Shown: positions 1 to 8,943, counted from the first letter of the stretch. The stretch: 64,000 bases of DNA from Lewinellaceae bacterium (GCA_020636405.1 JACJXW010000004.1:62001-126000); one strand, 5' to 3'. Notes: generated by a model not told the origin, from the sequence alone. Program-made: numbers and translations.

Positions 1-364
1 GAACGCCGGGCGGGTCAAGCATCATCTTTTTCACAACATAGAAAATGCCCGAAACACCTTCCTCATTGTCGGATACTGTGCTCCGGGGACGCCGGGTGGC
101 GCCCTGCGCGATGGGGCTAAGCAGCTCCGGGTCTTTGGAGAAGAGAAGATCGTAAAAGCGGAAGTGGAGGTGATGGATTCGTTCTCGGCCCATGCCGGGC
201 AGCATGAATTGGCAGACTATCTGGAAAATCAGAAGAAAAGGCTCAGGAAGCTCTTCCTCGTGCACGGTACATTAGACAAACAGGAAGCATTCCGGAATTT
301 GCTCCAGGAGAGAGGCTTTCAGGGAATTGAGATCCCCGAATTGGGCCAGGAGTTTCAATTGTAA
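1..364 (+). CDS. beta-CASP/RMMBL metallo-beta-lactamase-fold nuclease-like protein, C-terminal part
   Basis: This gene is cut by the left edge of the window. The reading frame is open from the first codon and ends at a TAA at 362-364, giving about 120 residues. The motifs NTFLIVGYCAPGTPGGAL and DSFSAHAGQHEL are typical of the last part of MBL-fold proteins with beta-CASP and RMMBL regions, which act on RNA or related phosphodiesters. The conserved His of SAHAG is a usual metal or catalytic residue in this family. The N-terminal HxHxDH motif lies outside the window, so activity cannot be judged. It converges with the next gene across a palindromic repeat. Family assignment is firm; the substrate is unknown. 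Confidence 0.8.
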   Translation, partial: NAGRVKHHLFHNIENARNTFLIVGYCAPGTPGGALRDGAKQLRVFGEEKIVKAEVEVMDSFSAHAGQHELADYLENQKKRLRKLFLVHGTLDKQEAFRNLLQERGFQGIEIPELGQEFQL

Positions 365-381
365 ATGGATGGAATGACAGT

Positions 382-435
382 AGGAATGAAGGATTGAACA
401 AGAGGGGCCCGGAGTTGGCCCAATCCTTCATTCCT
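382..435. repeat. palindromic intergenic element, copy 1 (also a likely bidirectional terminator)
   Basis: Perfect 15-bp arms (382-396 and 421-435) flank a 24-base GC-rich core that contains GGGCCC. The right arm continues into 8-bp tandem copies of CCTTCATT up to the stop codon of the convergent gene at 447. The same arms and a GC-palindromic core recur at 34711-34762. Confidence 0.8.
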
Positions 436-446
436 TCATTCCTTCA

Positions 447-1178
447 CTACTCCTGCGTTTTCGTATTCTGAATCTTGTTGAGGACCAGAGCGGCCTTCAG
501 CAGGAAATCGTCGTGGTATTCCATGTACTCATTGTGCACCATCATGAGGCGGGCGGCATCATAAGCTGCCGATTTCGGAACGATCTGGCGGTCGGCGATA
601 GGATGCAGCCAGTACTCCAGGTTATTGGAGCGCAGGTAGCTTCGGTCGTGTTCGAATCCGATCACAACGGCGAGCTTATTAAGGGAGAAGAGGTAATCGG
701 TTTCCTTGTTGAGGTCTTTCTGGAGGTCTACGATATTGAACCTGCCGAAGTTGACCCCGGAGCGCTCACAGAGGAAAACATCGCGCCGTCCATCGAAAGT
801 GATGATATCGCGGAAACGATATTTTTTAAGATTCTTGAGCAGGAAGTTTTTGATGGGCATTTTGGTGGGCCTCAGCTGTTGAAAGGAGTATTTCAGTTGC
901 CGTTCGTCGAGGCGGAAGTCCTCGCGATAGGGCTTGCGGCGCTGGGTCCGCATATTGATCACTTCCTTCATTCGCCCGGTGGTATGCCCTAGTTCATTGA
1001 CTTTGGAGTAAACACTCACAATGTCGACATTAGCGTTGTTGAGCCAGGTTTCGATGAAGATCTTGTTGGATCCGTGCTCAAATACCAGGAGGCATATTTC
1101 ACTAATTGCGTAGAAATTGGGGTAACCGCCGTAAATATTGCCATACTTTAATTCTAAAAACGCAGTACTATTGTTCAC
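447..1178 (-). CDS. uncharacterised protein, possible degenerate DEDD-exonuclease (RNase H-like) fold
   Basis: This is a 243-aa soluble protein without a signal peptide. Its layout resembles DEDDh 3'-5' exonucleases. It has an N-terminal FLELKYG...ISEICLLVF strand pair (like DxET...EIGAV), a central ITFDGRRDVFL segment (like HNxxFDxxFL), a motif resembling FNIVDLQ, and a late SAAYDAARLM segment (like HxALxDA). Several metal-binding acids appear altered: the first motif has only one acid and the late His is Lys. It may therefore be inactive, or the resemblance may be superficial. It stands alone, convergent with the gene at 364. This is a fold guess, not an identification. Confidence 0.55.
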   Translation of the reverse strand: MNNSTAFLELKYGNIYGGYPNFYAISEICLLVFEHGSNKIFIETWLNNANVDIVSVYSKVNELGHTTGRMKEVINMRTQRRKPYREDFRLDERQLKYSFQQLRPTKMPIKNFLLKNLKKYRFRDIITFDGRRDVFLCERSGVNFGRFNIVDLQKDLNKETDYLFSLNKLAVVIGFEHDRSYLRSNNLEYWLHPIADRQIVPKSAAYDAARLMMVHNEYMEYHDDFLLKAALVLNKIQNTKTQE

Positions 1179-1452
1179 GGTTTAAGGAGATTAAGTTGTT
1201 GGTTTAATAATGTTTTCTTCAGCTTTCTTACCAGTTGTTTTGGCTTTTCGCCATTTTCATTTGGGTTTGGGATTACGGCTTTGTGTATTGCAAGTTATAT
1301 AGAAAAATCAATACCCGTGAAGGTTATGCCAAAAATTCGCCTTTCAAAATTGACATTCGGGGCGGGATCTTCCCTTCGAAACGCCACTTGATCTGCTCCG
1401 TCCGAATCCAATCTTACCCGTCAATCCTGTCTAAAATTAAACGTTTAGTACC

Positions 1453-2556
1453 TTAATTTACAAACAAAAACCGCCCGTTTTCATAAATTTTCTCGTCATC
1501 GGCATAAATCTCTCCTCCATTCTGCATATCCGTGATCATATCCCAATGGACAGAGGACTGGTTTTTGCCGCCGGCCTGCAGATAAGATTGGCCAATTGCC
1601 ATATGCACGGCTCCTCCCATCTTCTCGTCGAACAGGATATTTTTAGTTAAACGGTCGATATTGTAGTTTGTTCCAATCGCGGCCTCTCCAAATCGCCTCG
1701 TGCCTTCAATTTGGAAGATCTGATCCAGAAAATCCTTGCCCCGGCGGGCTTCCCATTTTTCGATATACCCGTCTTTGACGTACAGGGTAACGCCTTCAAC
1801 CTCGTGCCCCATATAGAGAGCGGGAAAGGAGAAGTGAACGACGCCGTTAACGGAATTTTCCACCGGAGAGGTATATACTTCGCCGGAAGGCATGTTGGTC
1901 TGGCCGTCGGAGTTGATCCAGGTGCGCCCTTTGGTACTGAAGGTGATGTCGGTGCCATTGCCCTTGTAACGCACGGTCTCCCGGCTGTTGAGGAGGTCGA
2001 CGATCTGTTGCTGCCACGCTCTGACCTTGAGCCAGCTCTGCACCGGGTCGGCTTCGAAGAGTTTACAGGCCCGAAAGACAAAGTCTTCGTATTCTTCCAG
2101 CGACATGCCGGCCTCCTGGGCATTGGCCAGGGTAGGATACTGGCAGAGGCTGCGCTTCAGCTCCCGGGTAGCGGTGCGTTCGAAGTAAGTTTTCAGAACG
2201 GGTTGCTGGGCTTCCTGGCGGATCTTGCGTTTGGCGGGGTCCACATTCTGGTCCTCTCTCAGGTTGAAAGGCGCCATAATGTAAAGATAGGTGTCAAACT
2301 CCGCCATGGCCTGCCGGTACAAGGGGGAGACATATTGCAGCTGGGCCTCATTGCCCCGGGTGAGAAGGATGCGGCTTTTCTCCCGAAAATCGAGTTCTAC
2401 CTCCACATGAGCGCCGGCCTCCACCGCCGCCCGGTACACTTCCCGCACCAGAGGCTCGGCCAGGGTGGTGCTGCGCAGGTAAAAACGCTCGCCCGGCTGC
2501 ATTTCCAGGCAATAATGGACCAGCAGGTTAGCGTATTTTTCGAGCATGCTATTCAT
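1453..2556 (-). CDS. M29 family aminopeptidase (AmpS/AmpT-like)
   Basis: This 367-aa cytoplasmic metallo-aminopeptidase matches family M29 in length. The C-terminal catalytic half carries the expected metal ligands in order: Glu in SGEVYTSP, Glu in FGEAAIGTN, His in GGAVHMAIG, and the His/Asp pair of SVHWDMI. The N-terminal half (EKYANLLVHYCLEMQPGE...) is the usual M29 start. It would remove N-terminal residues from peptides using two divalent cations. The gene lies 43 bp downstream of nothing obvious and 42 bp upstream of the end of hflX on the same strand, so the two may be read together with hflX transcribed after it. The start could also be the Met at codon 4. Confidence 0.9.
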   Translation of the reverse strand: MNSMLEKYANLLVHYCLEMQPGERFYLRSTTLAEPLVREVYRAAVEAGAHVEVELDFREKSRILLTRGNEAQLQYVSPLYRQAMAEFDTYLYIMAPFNLREDQNVDPAKRKIRQEAQQPVLKTYFERTATRELKRSLCQYPTLANAQEAGMSLEEYEDFVFRACKLFEADPVQSWLKVRAWQQQIVDLLNSRETVRYKGNGTDITFSTKGRTWINSDGQTNMPSGEVYTSPVENSVNGVVHFSFPALYMGHEVEGVTLYVKDGYIEKWEARRGKDFLDQIFQIEGTRRFGEAAIGTNYNIDRLTKNILFDEKMGGAVHMAIGQSYLQAGGKNQSSVHWDMITDMQNGGEIYADDEKIYENGRFLFVN

Positions 2557-2598
2557 TGTATTCGGGTTTCTTTTTGTTTTCCATCCGGCGATCTCTCC

Positions 2599-3825
2599 CT
2601 ACCAGTGCTTTGCCTGATACGGATAGCGCACCAGGTATTGTTTTTTGACCATTTCCTGGAGTTTATCCCGCAATTCGCCCAGGTTTTCTTTGGTTTTGGC
2701 GGAGATGAACACCAGGTCGGTATCGAAAGTGTGCCTGAGGTTGCCCTTCAGCCCTTCTTCGATCTCCTGACGGGCTTCTTCGTCCACGTATTGGTCATAG
2801 TTGAGCTCCCGGTACAGGTCGATCTTGTTGAAAGCCAGCAAGGTCGGTTTATCAATGGCATCCAGTTCCTTGAGGGTTTGGTTGACGGTCCGTATATGGT
2901 CTTCGTGAGAAGGGTGGGCGATGTCCACCACATGGAGCAGAATATCGCTTTCCCGAACTTCATCGAGGGTAGACTTGAAGCTTTCGATCAGGTGGTGGGG
3001 GAGTTTTCGGATGAAACCAACGGTATCGGAAAGCAGGAAGGGCATGCGCCCGAAGACGACCTTACGGACGGTGGTGTCCAGCGTGGCGAAAAGTTTGTCT
3101 TCGGCAAAGACGTCCGATTTGCTCAGTAGGTTCATCAGGGTTGACTTTCCTACGTTGGTGTATCCGACGAGCGCCACCCGGATCAGTTCGCCCCGTTGTT
3201 TGCGCTGGGTAACGTTCTGCTGGTCGATCTTTTCGAGTTTTTTCTTGAGCAGAGCGATCTTATCTCGGACAATACGGCGGTCGGTCTCGATTTCCTTTTC
3301 ACCAGGCCCCCGCATGCCGATACCCCCGCGCTGCCGTTCGAGGTGCGTCCACAGGCCTCGCAGGCGGGGCAGCAGATACTGCATTTGTGCCAGTTCTACC
3401 TGTGTTTTCGCCTGGGCTGTTTGGGCGCGGCTGGCGAAGATGTCCAGGATTAGCGTACTGCGGTCGATGATCTTCACCTTGAGGGCCTCTTCCAGGATAT
3501 TGACCTGTTTTCCGGTGAGGTCATCGTCAAAAATGGCCATGCTGATGTCCTCATCATTTTCAATGTATGCCTGTATCTCCTCGAGCTTACCCTTGCCGAT
3601 AAAGGTACGCGAGTCGGGATGGGGCAATTTCTGGATGAACCGCTTTTTAGTTTCCGCTCCGGCGGTCAGCGCCAGAAACTCCAGCTCGTCCAGGTATTCC
3701 TGCACCTGCTCCTCGGATTGCATATTGTGGATCAGGCCTACCAGCACGGCAGACTCCGTTCCTTTTTTTATCCCTTTTTTATCCTTTTCTCCTATTGTCC
3801 AATCGTTTGCCATAGGCTCTTTCAC
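2599..3825 (-). CDS. hflX: GTPase HflX
   Basis: This is a 408-aa ribosome-associated GTPase that splits or rescues stalled ribosomes. The N-terminal HflX domain is followed by the family signature RLRGLWTHLERQRGGIGMRGPGE and a coiled region. The G domain begins near residue 220 with P-loop GYTNVGKST, G3 DTVGF and G4 NKID. The length is normal. A Met at codon 5 (MANDW) is an alternative start. The gene follows the M29 aminopeptidase gene's position on the same strand, with its promoter region in the 138-bp gap upstream. Confidence 0.96.
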   Translation of the reverse strand: MKEPMANDWTIGEKDKKGIKKGTESAVLVGLIHNMQSEEQVQEYLDELEFLALTAGAETKKRFIQKLPHPDSRTFIGKGKLEEIQAYIENDEDISMAIFDDDLTGKQVNILEEALKVKIIDRSTLILDIFASRAQTAQAKTQVELAQMQYLLPRLRGLWTHLERQRGGIGMRGPGEKEIETDRRIVRDKIALLKKKLEKIDQQNVTQRKQRGELIRVALVGYTNVGKSTLMNLLSKSDVFAEDKLFATLDTTVRKVVFGRMPFLLSDTVGFIRKLPHHLIESFKSTLDEVRESDILLHVVDIAHPSHEDHIRTVNQTLKELDAIDKPTLLAFNKIDLYRELNYDQYVDEEARQEIEEGLKGNLRHTFDTDLVFISAKTKENLGELRDKLQEMVKKQYLVRYPYQAKHW

Positions 3826-3963
3826 TGATTTTTACTGTCGGGTGGCAGGATGCCTGGAAGAGAAAACGTTCTCATATCTTGTATCTACATTTAAGTCCAG
3901 GTACTTTCATCCTATATACACGCTTACCCCATACACCTTTTCGCTATTATTCGTTCCAAAAAC

Positions 3964-5193
3964 TCACCGTTTTGCTACCCATTCTACCGGGTTGAGGCGT
4001 TTTTTTTCCAGCCATATTTCGAAATGCACCTCCGGTTTATCCTTCCCGAGTTTGCCGATGGGCTCGCGGGTACTGACCATATCTTCACGCTGGACGAAAA
4101 TATCTTCCAGGTTGGAATAGACCGTATAGTACCTCCCATGCTGGATGATCACGGTATTTTTGTAACCCGGGATAAATTGGGTGCCTGCTACTTTCCCATC
4201 AAAAACAGCATAGACATTGGACTGTTCATCGGTACGGATATCAATGCCGTTATTGGTGATCTGGACGCTGCGGATCTGGGGGTGAGGTTGTTTGCCGAAC
4301 CGGCGGGTGATGTATCCGTTTTTCACCGGCCAGGGCAGCCTCCCCTGGTTGCCTTTGAAATTATTGGAAAGGGGCAGGTTGTCATCTGGAGGTTCCGGCC
4401 CGTTGCCGGCAGCGAGAGCATCGGCGGCGCGGGCTTCCCGGCGTTTCCTGGCCATTTCTTCGCGGATGACCTCTTCGATAGCGCGGTTGAGGGCGTCGTG
4501 GGCTTTCTGTTGTTCATCCAGCTCGGAAACGAGCCGCCCTTCGCTGGTCTTGAGTTCCTTGAGGATGCGGTTTTTGTCCTTCAGTTCCCGGTTCAGTAAC
4601 TGTTGCTGTTGTTCCTGGGATGCGAGCAGTTGTTCTTTTTCCTTAAGCCTTTCTTCCAGTTGCCGCGCTTTTCTGGCCAGCATTTCCTGAGTTTGGATGA
4701 TCAGCCGTGCCTGTTTTTTTCGGTAGCTTTCGTATTGGCGAATGTACTGCCAGCGGCGGAAAGCATCGTTGAAGCTGTCGGCCGAAAAGAGGAAAAGCAG
4801 GAAACTGTTGTTGATCTTATGGCGGTAGGCAGTGCGGATGATATTGGCGTATTCTTCCTTGAGCCGTGTAACATCGTTGCTGAGCGCAGCGACAACTTCA
4901 TTGGCTCTTTTTATGCTGGCATTGGCATAGTCTACTTCTTCGTGCAGCGTGTTAATGAGTTGCTGGCGCTTGCGGATCTGGTTCTGGAGGGCCAGGTACT
5001 GGTCTAGGGTAGCCGCTTTATTTTTCTTGGTTTCTTTCAGCAGCGTTTCGGTTTCCCGGATCTCAGTGAGCAGCTTCTGGCGTATACTTTCGAGGTCCTG
5101 CCGGTTTTGAGCGCACAGGGAAGAGATAAGGGCCAGGCCCAGCAACGCCAACACTGCTGTGCGCCTTGAATATTTTTCCGGAAGCCTCCGCAT
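3964..5193 (-). CDS. EnvC-like murein hydrolase activator (coiled coil plus degenerate LytM/M23)
   Basis: The start is set at the ATG at 5193, because a signal peptide (MRRLPEKYSRRTAVLALLGL...AQ) begins there; the open frame extends further upstream but overlaps the preceding gene. The product is 409 aa. Residues about 30-270 form a long coiled coil rich in Glu, Gln, Lys and Arg. The last 120 residues are an M23/LytM domain. Zinc ligands seem to be lost: the HxxxD motif reads NNGID and the HxH motif reads HFE. That pattern fits EnvC-type proteins, which activate amidases rather than cut peptidoglycan. It is the last gene of a leftward cluster with DUF4292, TPR and nucleotidyltransferase genes, a grouping common in Bacteroidota. 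Confidence 0.85.
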   Translation of the reverse strand: MRRLPEKYSRRTAVLALLGLALISSLCAQNRQDLESIRQKLLTEIRETETLLKETKKNKAATLDQYLALQNQIRKRQQLINTLHEEVDYANASIKRANEVVAALSNDVTRLKEEYANIIRTAYRHKINNSFLLFLFSADSFNDAFRRWQYIRQYESYRKKQARLIIQTQEMLARKARQLEERLKEKEQLLASQEQQQQLLNRELKDKNRILKELKTSEGRLVSELDEQQKAHDALNRAIEEVIREEMARKRREARAADALAAGNGPEPPDDNLPLSNNFKGNQGRLPWPVKNGYITRRFGKQPHPQIRSVQITNNGIDIRTDEQSNVYAVFDGKVAGTQFIPGYKNTVIIQHGRYYTVYSNLEDIFVQREDMVSTREPIGKLGKDKPEVHFEIWLEKKRLNPVEWVAKR

Positions 5194-5257
5194 CTTCACC
5201 GAAGTGAGGGCGTTCCACCACCCGCCCGGGAATAGATTCCCATTCCGGGCCTGTGCC

Positions 5258-6037
5258 TCATTTTGCTCTTGTATATCGATCTGGGATCTCAAATCTGATG
5301 TTCTTTGGGACCTCTGTTTCTAGTTTCGAAAATTTCAGGCCGACTTTTGCCTTTCCGGAGTGTTGGCCATCCATTTCGAGCGTACGAAGATACGAAAATT
5401 TCTGATTCTCCGGGGTTTCGCCGTAATCCTCCAATAGCATAACGACCTGTTGGCTGTTCTTTTTGTCATTAAAGGCCATCTTGCGCAACAGGAAGCCACT
5501 GGCATCGACCCAGTAATCACTTTCTATAGCCAGCCCTCTGCCCATGAGGTGATAGGAGGGCCCCATGGCCTCTACCTGAAGCCCTTTACTTTCCAGAAAA
5601 ACGGGATTGCCGAGGATGACATCCTGCAAGTGGGACAGGCTGGCGGGCAGCCCGTAGGAATCAGCAAGGTACTGCAGCCCTTCGATGGTGTACTCGTTGT
5701 TGATGCGGTCCAGAACGTAGACAGAGTCCCGGGTTACCTGAACGCGGGCCAGCTCGAACCCCAGTTTTTTGATGCTGACCCACAACAGGCTATCGCGCCG
5801 CATCCGGATGGTAGCGGTGGCAGAAAAGGACTGGCTCCCGTCATCGAAATCAATGCTTGTCCGCGCGCCGAACCATTCCGGTTGAAGCTTTTGCCTCGCC
5901 ATCTGTTTCAACAGAGATCCGGTGTCCATTTCTTTTTTTGCCACCTTACCTCCCTTTCGGGTGGCCGAACAACTACTTAGGGTGAACAGGCCCGTTAAAA
6001 GGGCCATAATGATCAAGATTGGAATATTAATTTTCAT
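5258..6037 (-). CDS. DUF4292 family lipoprotein
   Basis: This is a 259-aa exported lipoprotein. The N-terminus is a hydrophobic signal ending in LSSC, with Cys about residue 23 as the lipidation site. The body is a beta-rich, LolA/LppX-like domain (SATATIRMRRDSLLWVSI...FELARVQVTRDSVYVLDR), which matches the DUF4292 family. The family's role is not established; it may handle lipid or lipoprotein at the outer membrane. It lies 64 bp upstream of the EnvC-like start and downstream of the TPR gene on the same strand, separated from it by an 8-bp tandem repeat island. Confidence 0.85.
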   Translation of the reverse strand: MKINIPILIIMALLTGLFTLSSCSATRKGGKVAKKEMDTGSLLKQMARQKLQPEWFGARTSIDFDDGSQSFSATATIRMRRDSLLWVSIKKLGFELARVQVTRDSVYVLDRINNEYTIEGLQYLADSYGLPASLSHLQDVILGNPVFLESKGLQVEAMGPSYHLMGRGLAIESDYWVDASGFLLRKMAFNDKKNSQQVVMLLEDYGETPENQKFSYLRTLEMDGQHSGKAKVGLKFSKLETEVPKNIRFEIPDRYTRAK

Positions 6038-6082
6038 AGCCGGTTGATTGATCCAGGGATTTTTTCCCTATTTAATTAAACG

Positions 6083-6152
6083 CCCCAACATCCCAACATC
6101 CCAACGTCCCAACGTCCCAACATCCCCACGCCCCAACATCCCAACGTCCCCA
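6083..6152. repeat. 8-bp tandem repeat island (CCCAACRT unit)
   Basis: About nine degenerate copies of CCCAACAT/CCCAACGT run in strict 8-bp period, directly against the stop codon of the TPR gene at 6153. In the sense transcript of the leftward operon the units read as GGG runs separated by about five bases. The same unit occurs at 48851-48943. Confidence 0.9.
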
Positions 6153-7874
6153 CTACTCATACAACTTCTTATCCGTAATTTTTTTCTTCAGCAGTTCCGA
6201 ACCGCTACCCATCTCGCGGGCCTGTTTCCAGTATTCGATGGCCTTTTCGGGTTCGTTGAGCTGGTAGAGCACGTCGCCGTAGTGTTCGAGGATGCCGGGG
6301 TCTTTTTCGCCGCCGTTCTGTAACGCTTTATCCATCCATTCCCGGGCTTTCCGGTAGTCCTTCATTTGGTAGAGCACCCAGCCGTAAGTGAAGAGATATT
6401 CGGGCTGTTTAGGAAAGATATCGTTAGCCAGGGCGGCCATTTCGCGGGCTTTTTCCAGATTTTCACCCCTTTCGGCCAAAGCATAGGCGTACTGGCTGAG
6501 TACTTCGGGTGCCTTGGCGTTCAGGGCGAGTGCTGCTTCGAATGCCTGGCTGGACCGGCTGTACTGTCCGAGGTTGTTGTAAACCAGGCCGAGCCTGGAT
6601 TGTATCTGCATTTGGAGAAAGCCGTTATTACCGGACATCAACAGGGCCTGCTGCAGAGCGGACAATGCCTCCTGCTGGTCGTCAAGCTCACTGGCGGCAA
6701 CTCCGTGCAGATAGTAGGCGATGGCCTGGTTGGGGAATAGGTCCATGGCTTGTTCACTGAAATCGAGCAACTTCTGGTACTGCCTTTCCTCCTCGTAGAT
6801 ATGCATGGCCTGCTCCCATACCAGGAAAACGGTGTCGTCCAGTTCGAGGGTTTTTTTGTATTTCTCTAAGGCTTCCTGTTTTTTGCCTGAATAATAAAGC
6901 AGGTCGCCGGAAGCGGAAAAAGCCTTGGCTTCCGTGGGATGGACGGCCTCCAGGATAGACGACAATTCCAGGGCGGCAGCGGCCAGCTGCTGGTCTCCGG
7001 TATCGGCCACGCGCTGGATAAAAGGCATGAGCTGCCCGATCTTGAGGTCGATATCCACTCCTTCCTGGCTAAAAATTGGTTTGAGCGATTCCAGGAACTG
7101 CAGTTCTCCCTGTGCCTCTTCCGGTTTGCCTGCCAGTGCGAGTTGGGCTTTGGCGTCATTGGGGTCCATCGATAGGATCTGGCGCCATATTTCCGTGGCT
7201 TTTTTCTCGTCGCCAATCTGTTGATAAAAACCGGCTAGGAGGTGCCGGTATTCCATATAGTTAGGATAGGCCTCGATGAGGCGTTCCAGTTCCCTTGCTG
7301 CTTTTTTATTGTCGCCAGTACCCAGGTAGAGGGAGTGTTTGCGGCGGATGACCTCTTCGTTGACGCCCACTTTCTTTTCCAGCATATCGTACACTTTGAG
7401 GGCATCGTTGATCTCATCGGCCCGGACAAGGAAGTAGGCCCAGCGGAAGTAGTTGAACTCGTCATTAGGTTCCAGCTGTACGATGCGCTCGTAGGCCTTT
7501 GCAGCTTCCTCGTTGCGGTTGAGCTTTTGGTAAATGTCTGCCAGGTATTTCAGGTACCAGATGTTTTTGGAATCCCACTCGATGGCATCCTTGACGGCTT
7601 TGATGGCTTTCTCATCATCATTAGTGGCCTCATAGGAGCGAGCCAGTTCGAAGGCAGCCGCAGCATTTTTGTTGTCCTTTTTCAGGATCTCCTTCAAGAG
7701 GGCTATGGCGTTGTCATAGTTGCCCAGGAGTTTTTCCCGGCTGGCATCGATGAACATTTTTTGCAGATTCACATCTTCTTCATTCACCCGCTCTGCCTGG
7801 GCGGTAATTGCCACCGGGCCTCCTAAACCCCAAATGAGTAGTATCCCTAGTATGCCTTGTTTTATCTTCATCAT
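6153..7874 (-). CDS. tetratricopeptide repeat protein, exported
   Basis: The start is set at ATG 7874 (or the adjacent 7871), where a signal peptide begins (MMKIKQGILGILLIWGLGG...AQA). The longer open frame would run into the upstream gene. The product of 573 aa is almost entirely TPR helices. Units are recognisable throughout, for example the NAAAAFELARSYEATNDDEKA and PEYLFTYGWVLYQMKDYRKA types. Such a periplasmic TPR scaffold next to DUF4292 and an EnvC-like protein is a frequent Bacteroidota arrangement, suggesting a cell-envelope assembly role. The specific partner is unknown. Confidence 0.88.
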   Translation of the reverse strand: MMKIKQGILGILLIWGLGGPVAITAQAERVNEEDVNLQKMFIDASREKLLGNYDNAIALLKEILKKDNKNAAAAFELARSYEATNDDEKAIKAVKDAIEWDSKNIWYLKYLADIYQKLNRNEEAAKAYERIVQLEPNDEFNYFRWAYFLVRADEINDALKVYDMLEKKVGVNEEVIRRKHSLYLGTGDNKKAARELERLIEAYPNYMEYRHLLAGFYQQIGDEKKATEIWRQILSMDPNDAKAQLALAGKPEEAQGELQFLESLKPIFSQEGVDIDLKIGQLMPFIQRVADTGDQQLAAAALELSSILEAVHPTEAKAFSASGDLLYYSGKKQEALEKYKKTLELDDTVFLVWEQAMHIYEEERQYQKLLDFSEQAMDLFPNQAIAYYLHGVAASELDDQQEALSALQQALLMSGNNGFLQMQIQSRLGLVYNNLGQYSRSSQAFEAALALNAKAPEVLSQYAYALAERGENLEKAREMAALANDIFPKQPEYLFTYGWVLYQMKDYRKAREWMDKALQNGGEKDPGILEHYGDVLYQLNEPEKAIEYWKQAREMGSGSELLKKKITDKKLYE

Positions 7875-7935
7875 GTTTTCTGATAACCCTTTAATCCCTA
7901 TCAGTACTATACCCGCACCGGCAGATTTTGTTCTT

Positions 7936-8943
7936 TCAGGATTGGTATTCGCAATAGTCACCGATGCTAATTTCCGATTTTTCTCCGTGGTATTCAACTT
8001 CATTGCCCAACATTGAGTTGCGGAGGTTGGCATGGCGGACCGTCGTGTTATTCTGGATCACACTATTGCTAATAACGGAATCTTCGATGGTGGAATTGTT
8101 GCCGAGAGAAACATAGGGGCCAACAACGCTATTGCTGATCACAGTGCCTTCGCCGATATAACAGGGAGGGATGATGACCGCATTCTGGGTGGTAATGTTG
8201 GGAGCAACCAGCATTTCGCTTTTCTCCTTGAGTTCCAGAATCCGCTGGTTGGTCGAGAGGACATTGTCTTTATTTCCGCAGTCGAGCCACTCCTCGATCC
8301 GGGCAGGACGGAATTTTACCCCTTCATTCTTCAGGATCTCCAGAGCGGAAGTCAGCTGGTATTCCCCTTTGTCCCGGATGTCTTCATCTACCATGCGTTG
8401 CAGGGTGTCTCTGAGGCGTGCGCCATCGTTGAAATAATAGATGCCTACAATGGCCAGGTCGGAGACGAAGGTCGGCGATTTTTCCACAAAATCGGTAATG
8501 AAATTGGCGTCATTGGTTTTTACAACGCCGAAGGAAGAAGGGTCTTCTACTTTCTGTACCCATATGATCCCATCTTCCGCCGGGTCGAAGGTGAAGTTAG
8601 CCTTGAACAACGTATCGGCAAAAGCCACCAGGCAATGGCCTGACAGGCTGGGCTTGGCGCAGAGGACGGCATGGCCCGGCCCCAGGGGCGTTTCCTGGTA
8701 GTAAATGGAACACTTGGCGCCGATGCTTTCTGCAACTTTGTTTAACTGCCGTTCTGCTTCCGCTCCAAAATCACCGATGATGAAGGCCACCTCTTCCACT
8801 TTTTCATCCAATGCCGCACTGAGGTCTTCGACAATGCGCTGGACGATGGGTTTGCCGGCAACCGGAAGGAGTGGTTTGGGGATAGTAAGGGTGTGGGGGC
8901 GAAGGCGGGAGCCGCGGCCCGCCATTGGAATAATAATTTTCAT
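7936..8943 (-). CDS. sugar-phosphate nucleotidyltransferase
   Basis: This 335-aa enzyme starts with the nucleotidyltransferase signature MAGRGSRLRPHT...PKPLLPVAGKP. It carries a sugar-binding ADTLF segment (Asp-containing, in place of GDxL). The last 90 residues are hexapeptide-like left-handed beta-helix turns (VISNSVVGPYVSLGNNSTI). It would make an NDP-sugar from NTP and a sugar 1-phosphate, probably glucose 1-phosphate, for envelope polysaccharide. It lies 61 bp upstream of the TPR gene on the same strand and probably heads the operon. The exact nucleotide and sugar cannot be read from sequence. Confidence 0.9.
   Translation of the reverse strand: MKIIIPMAGRGSRLRPHTLTIPKPLLPVAGKPIVQRIVEDLSAALDEKVEEVAFIIGDFGAEAERQLNKVAESIGAKCSIYYQETPLGPGHAVLCAKPSLSGHCLVAFADTLFKANFTFDPAEDGIIWVQKVEDPSSFGVVKTNDANFITDFVEKSPTFVSDLAIVGIYYFNDGARLRDTLQRMVDEDIRDKGEYQLTSALEILKNEGVKFRPARIEEWLDCGNKDNVLSTNQRILELKEKSEMLVAPNITTQNAVIIPPCYIGEGTVISNSVVGPYVSLGNNSTIEDSVISNSVIQNNTTVRHANLRNSMLGNEVEYHGEKSEISIGDYCEYQS

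Noticed and set aside
1235..1456. 73-codon open frame on the plus strand in the gap before the M29 gene
   Set aside because: The composition looks random and overlaps the end of the aminopeptidase gene; no motif or start signal.
6083..6152. Possible CRISPR array
   Set aside because: Units are 8 bp and contiguous with no spacers, and no cas genes are present.
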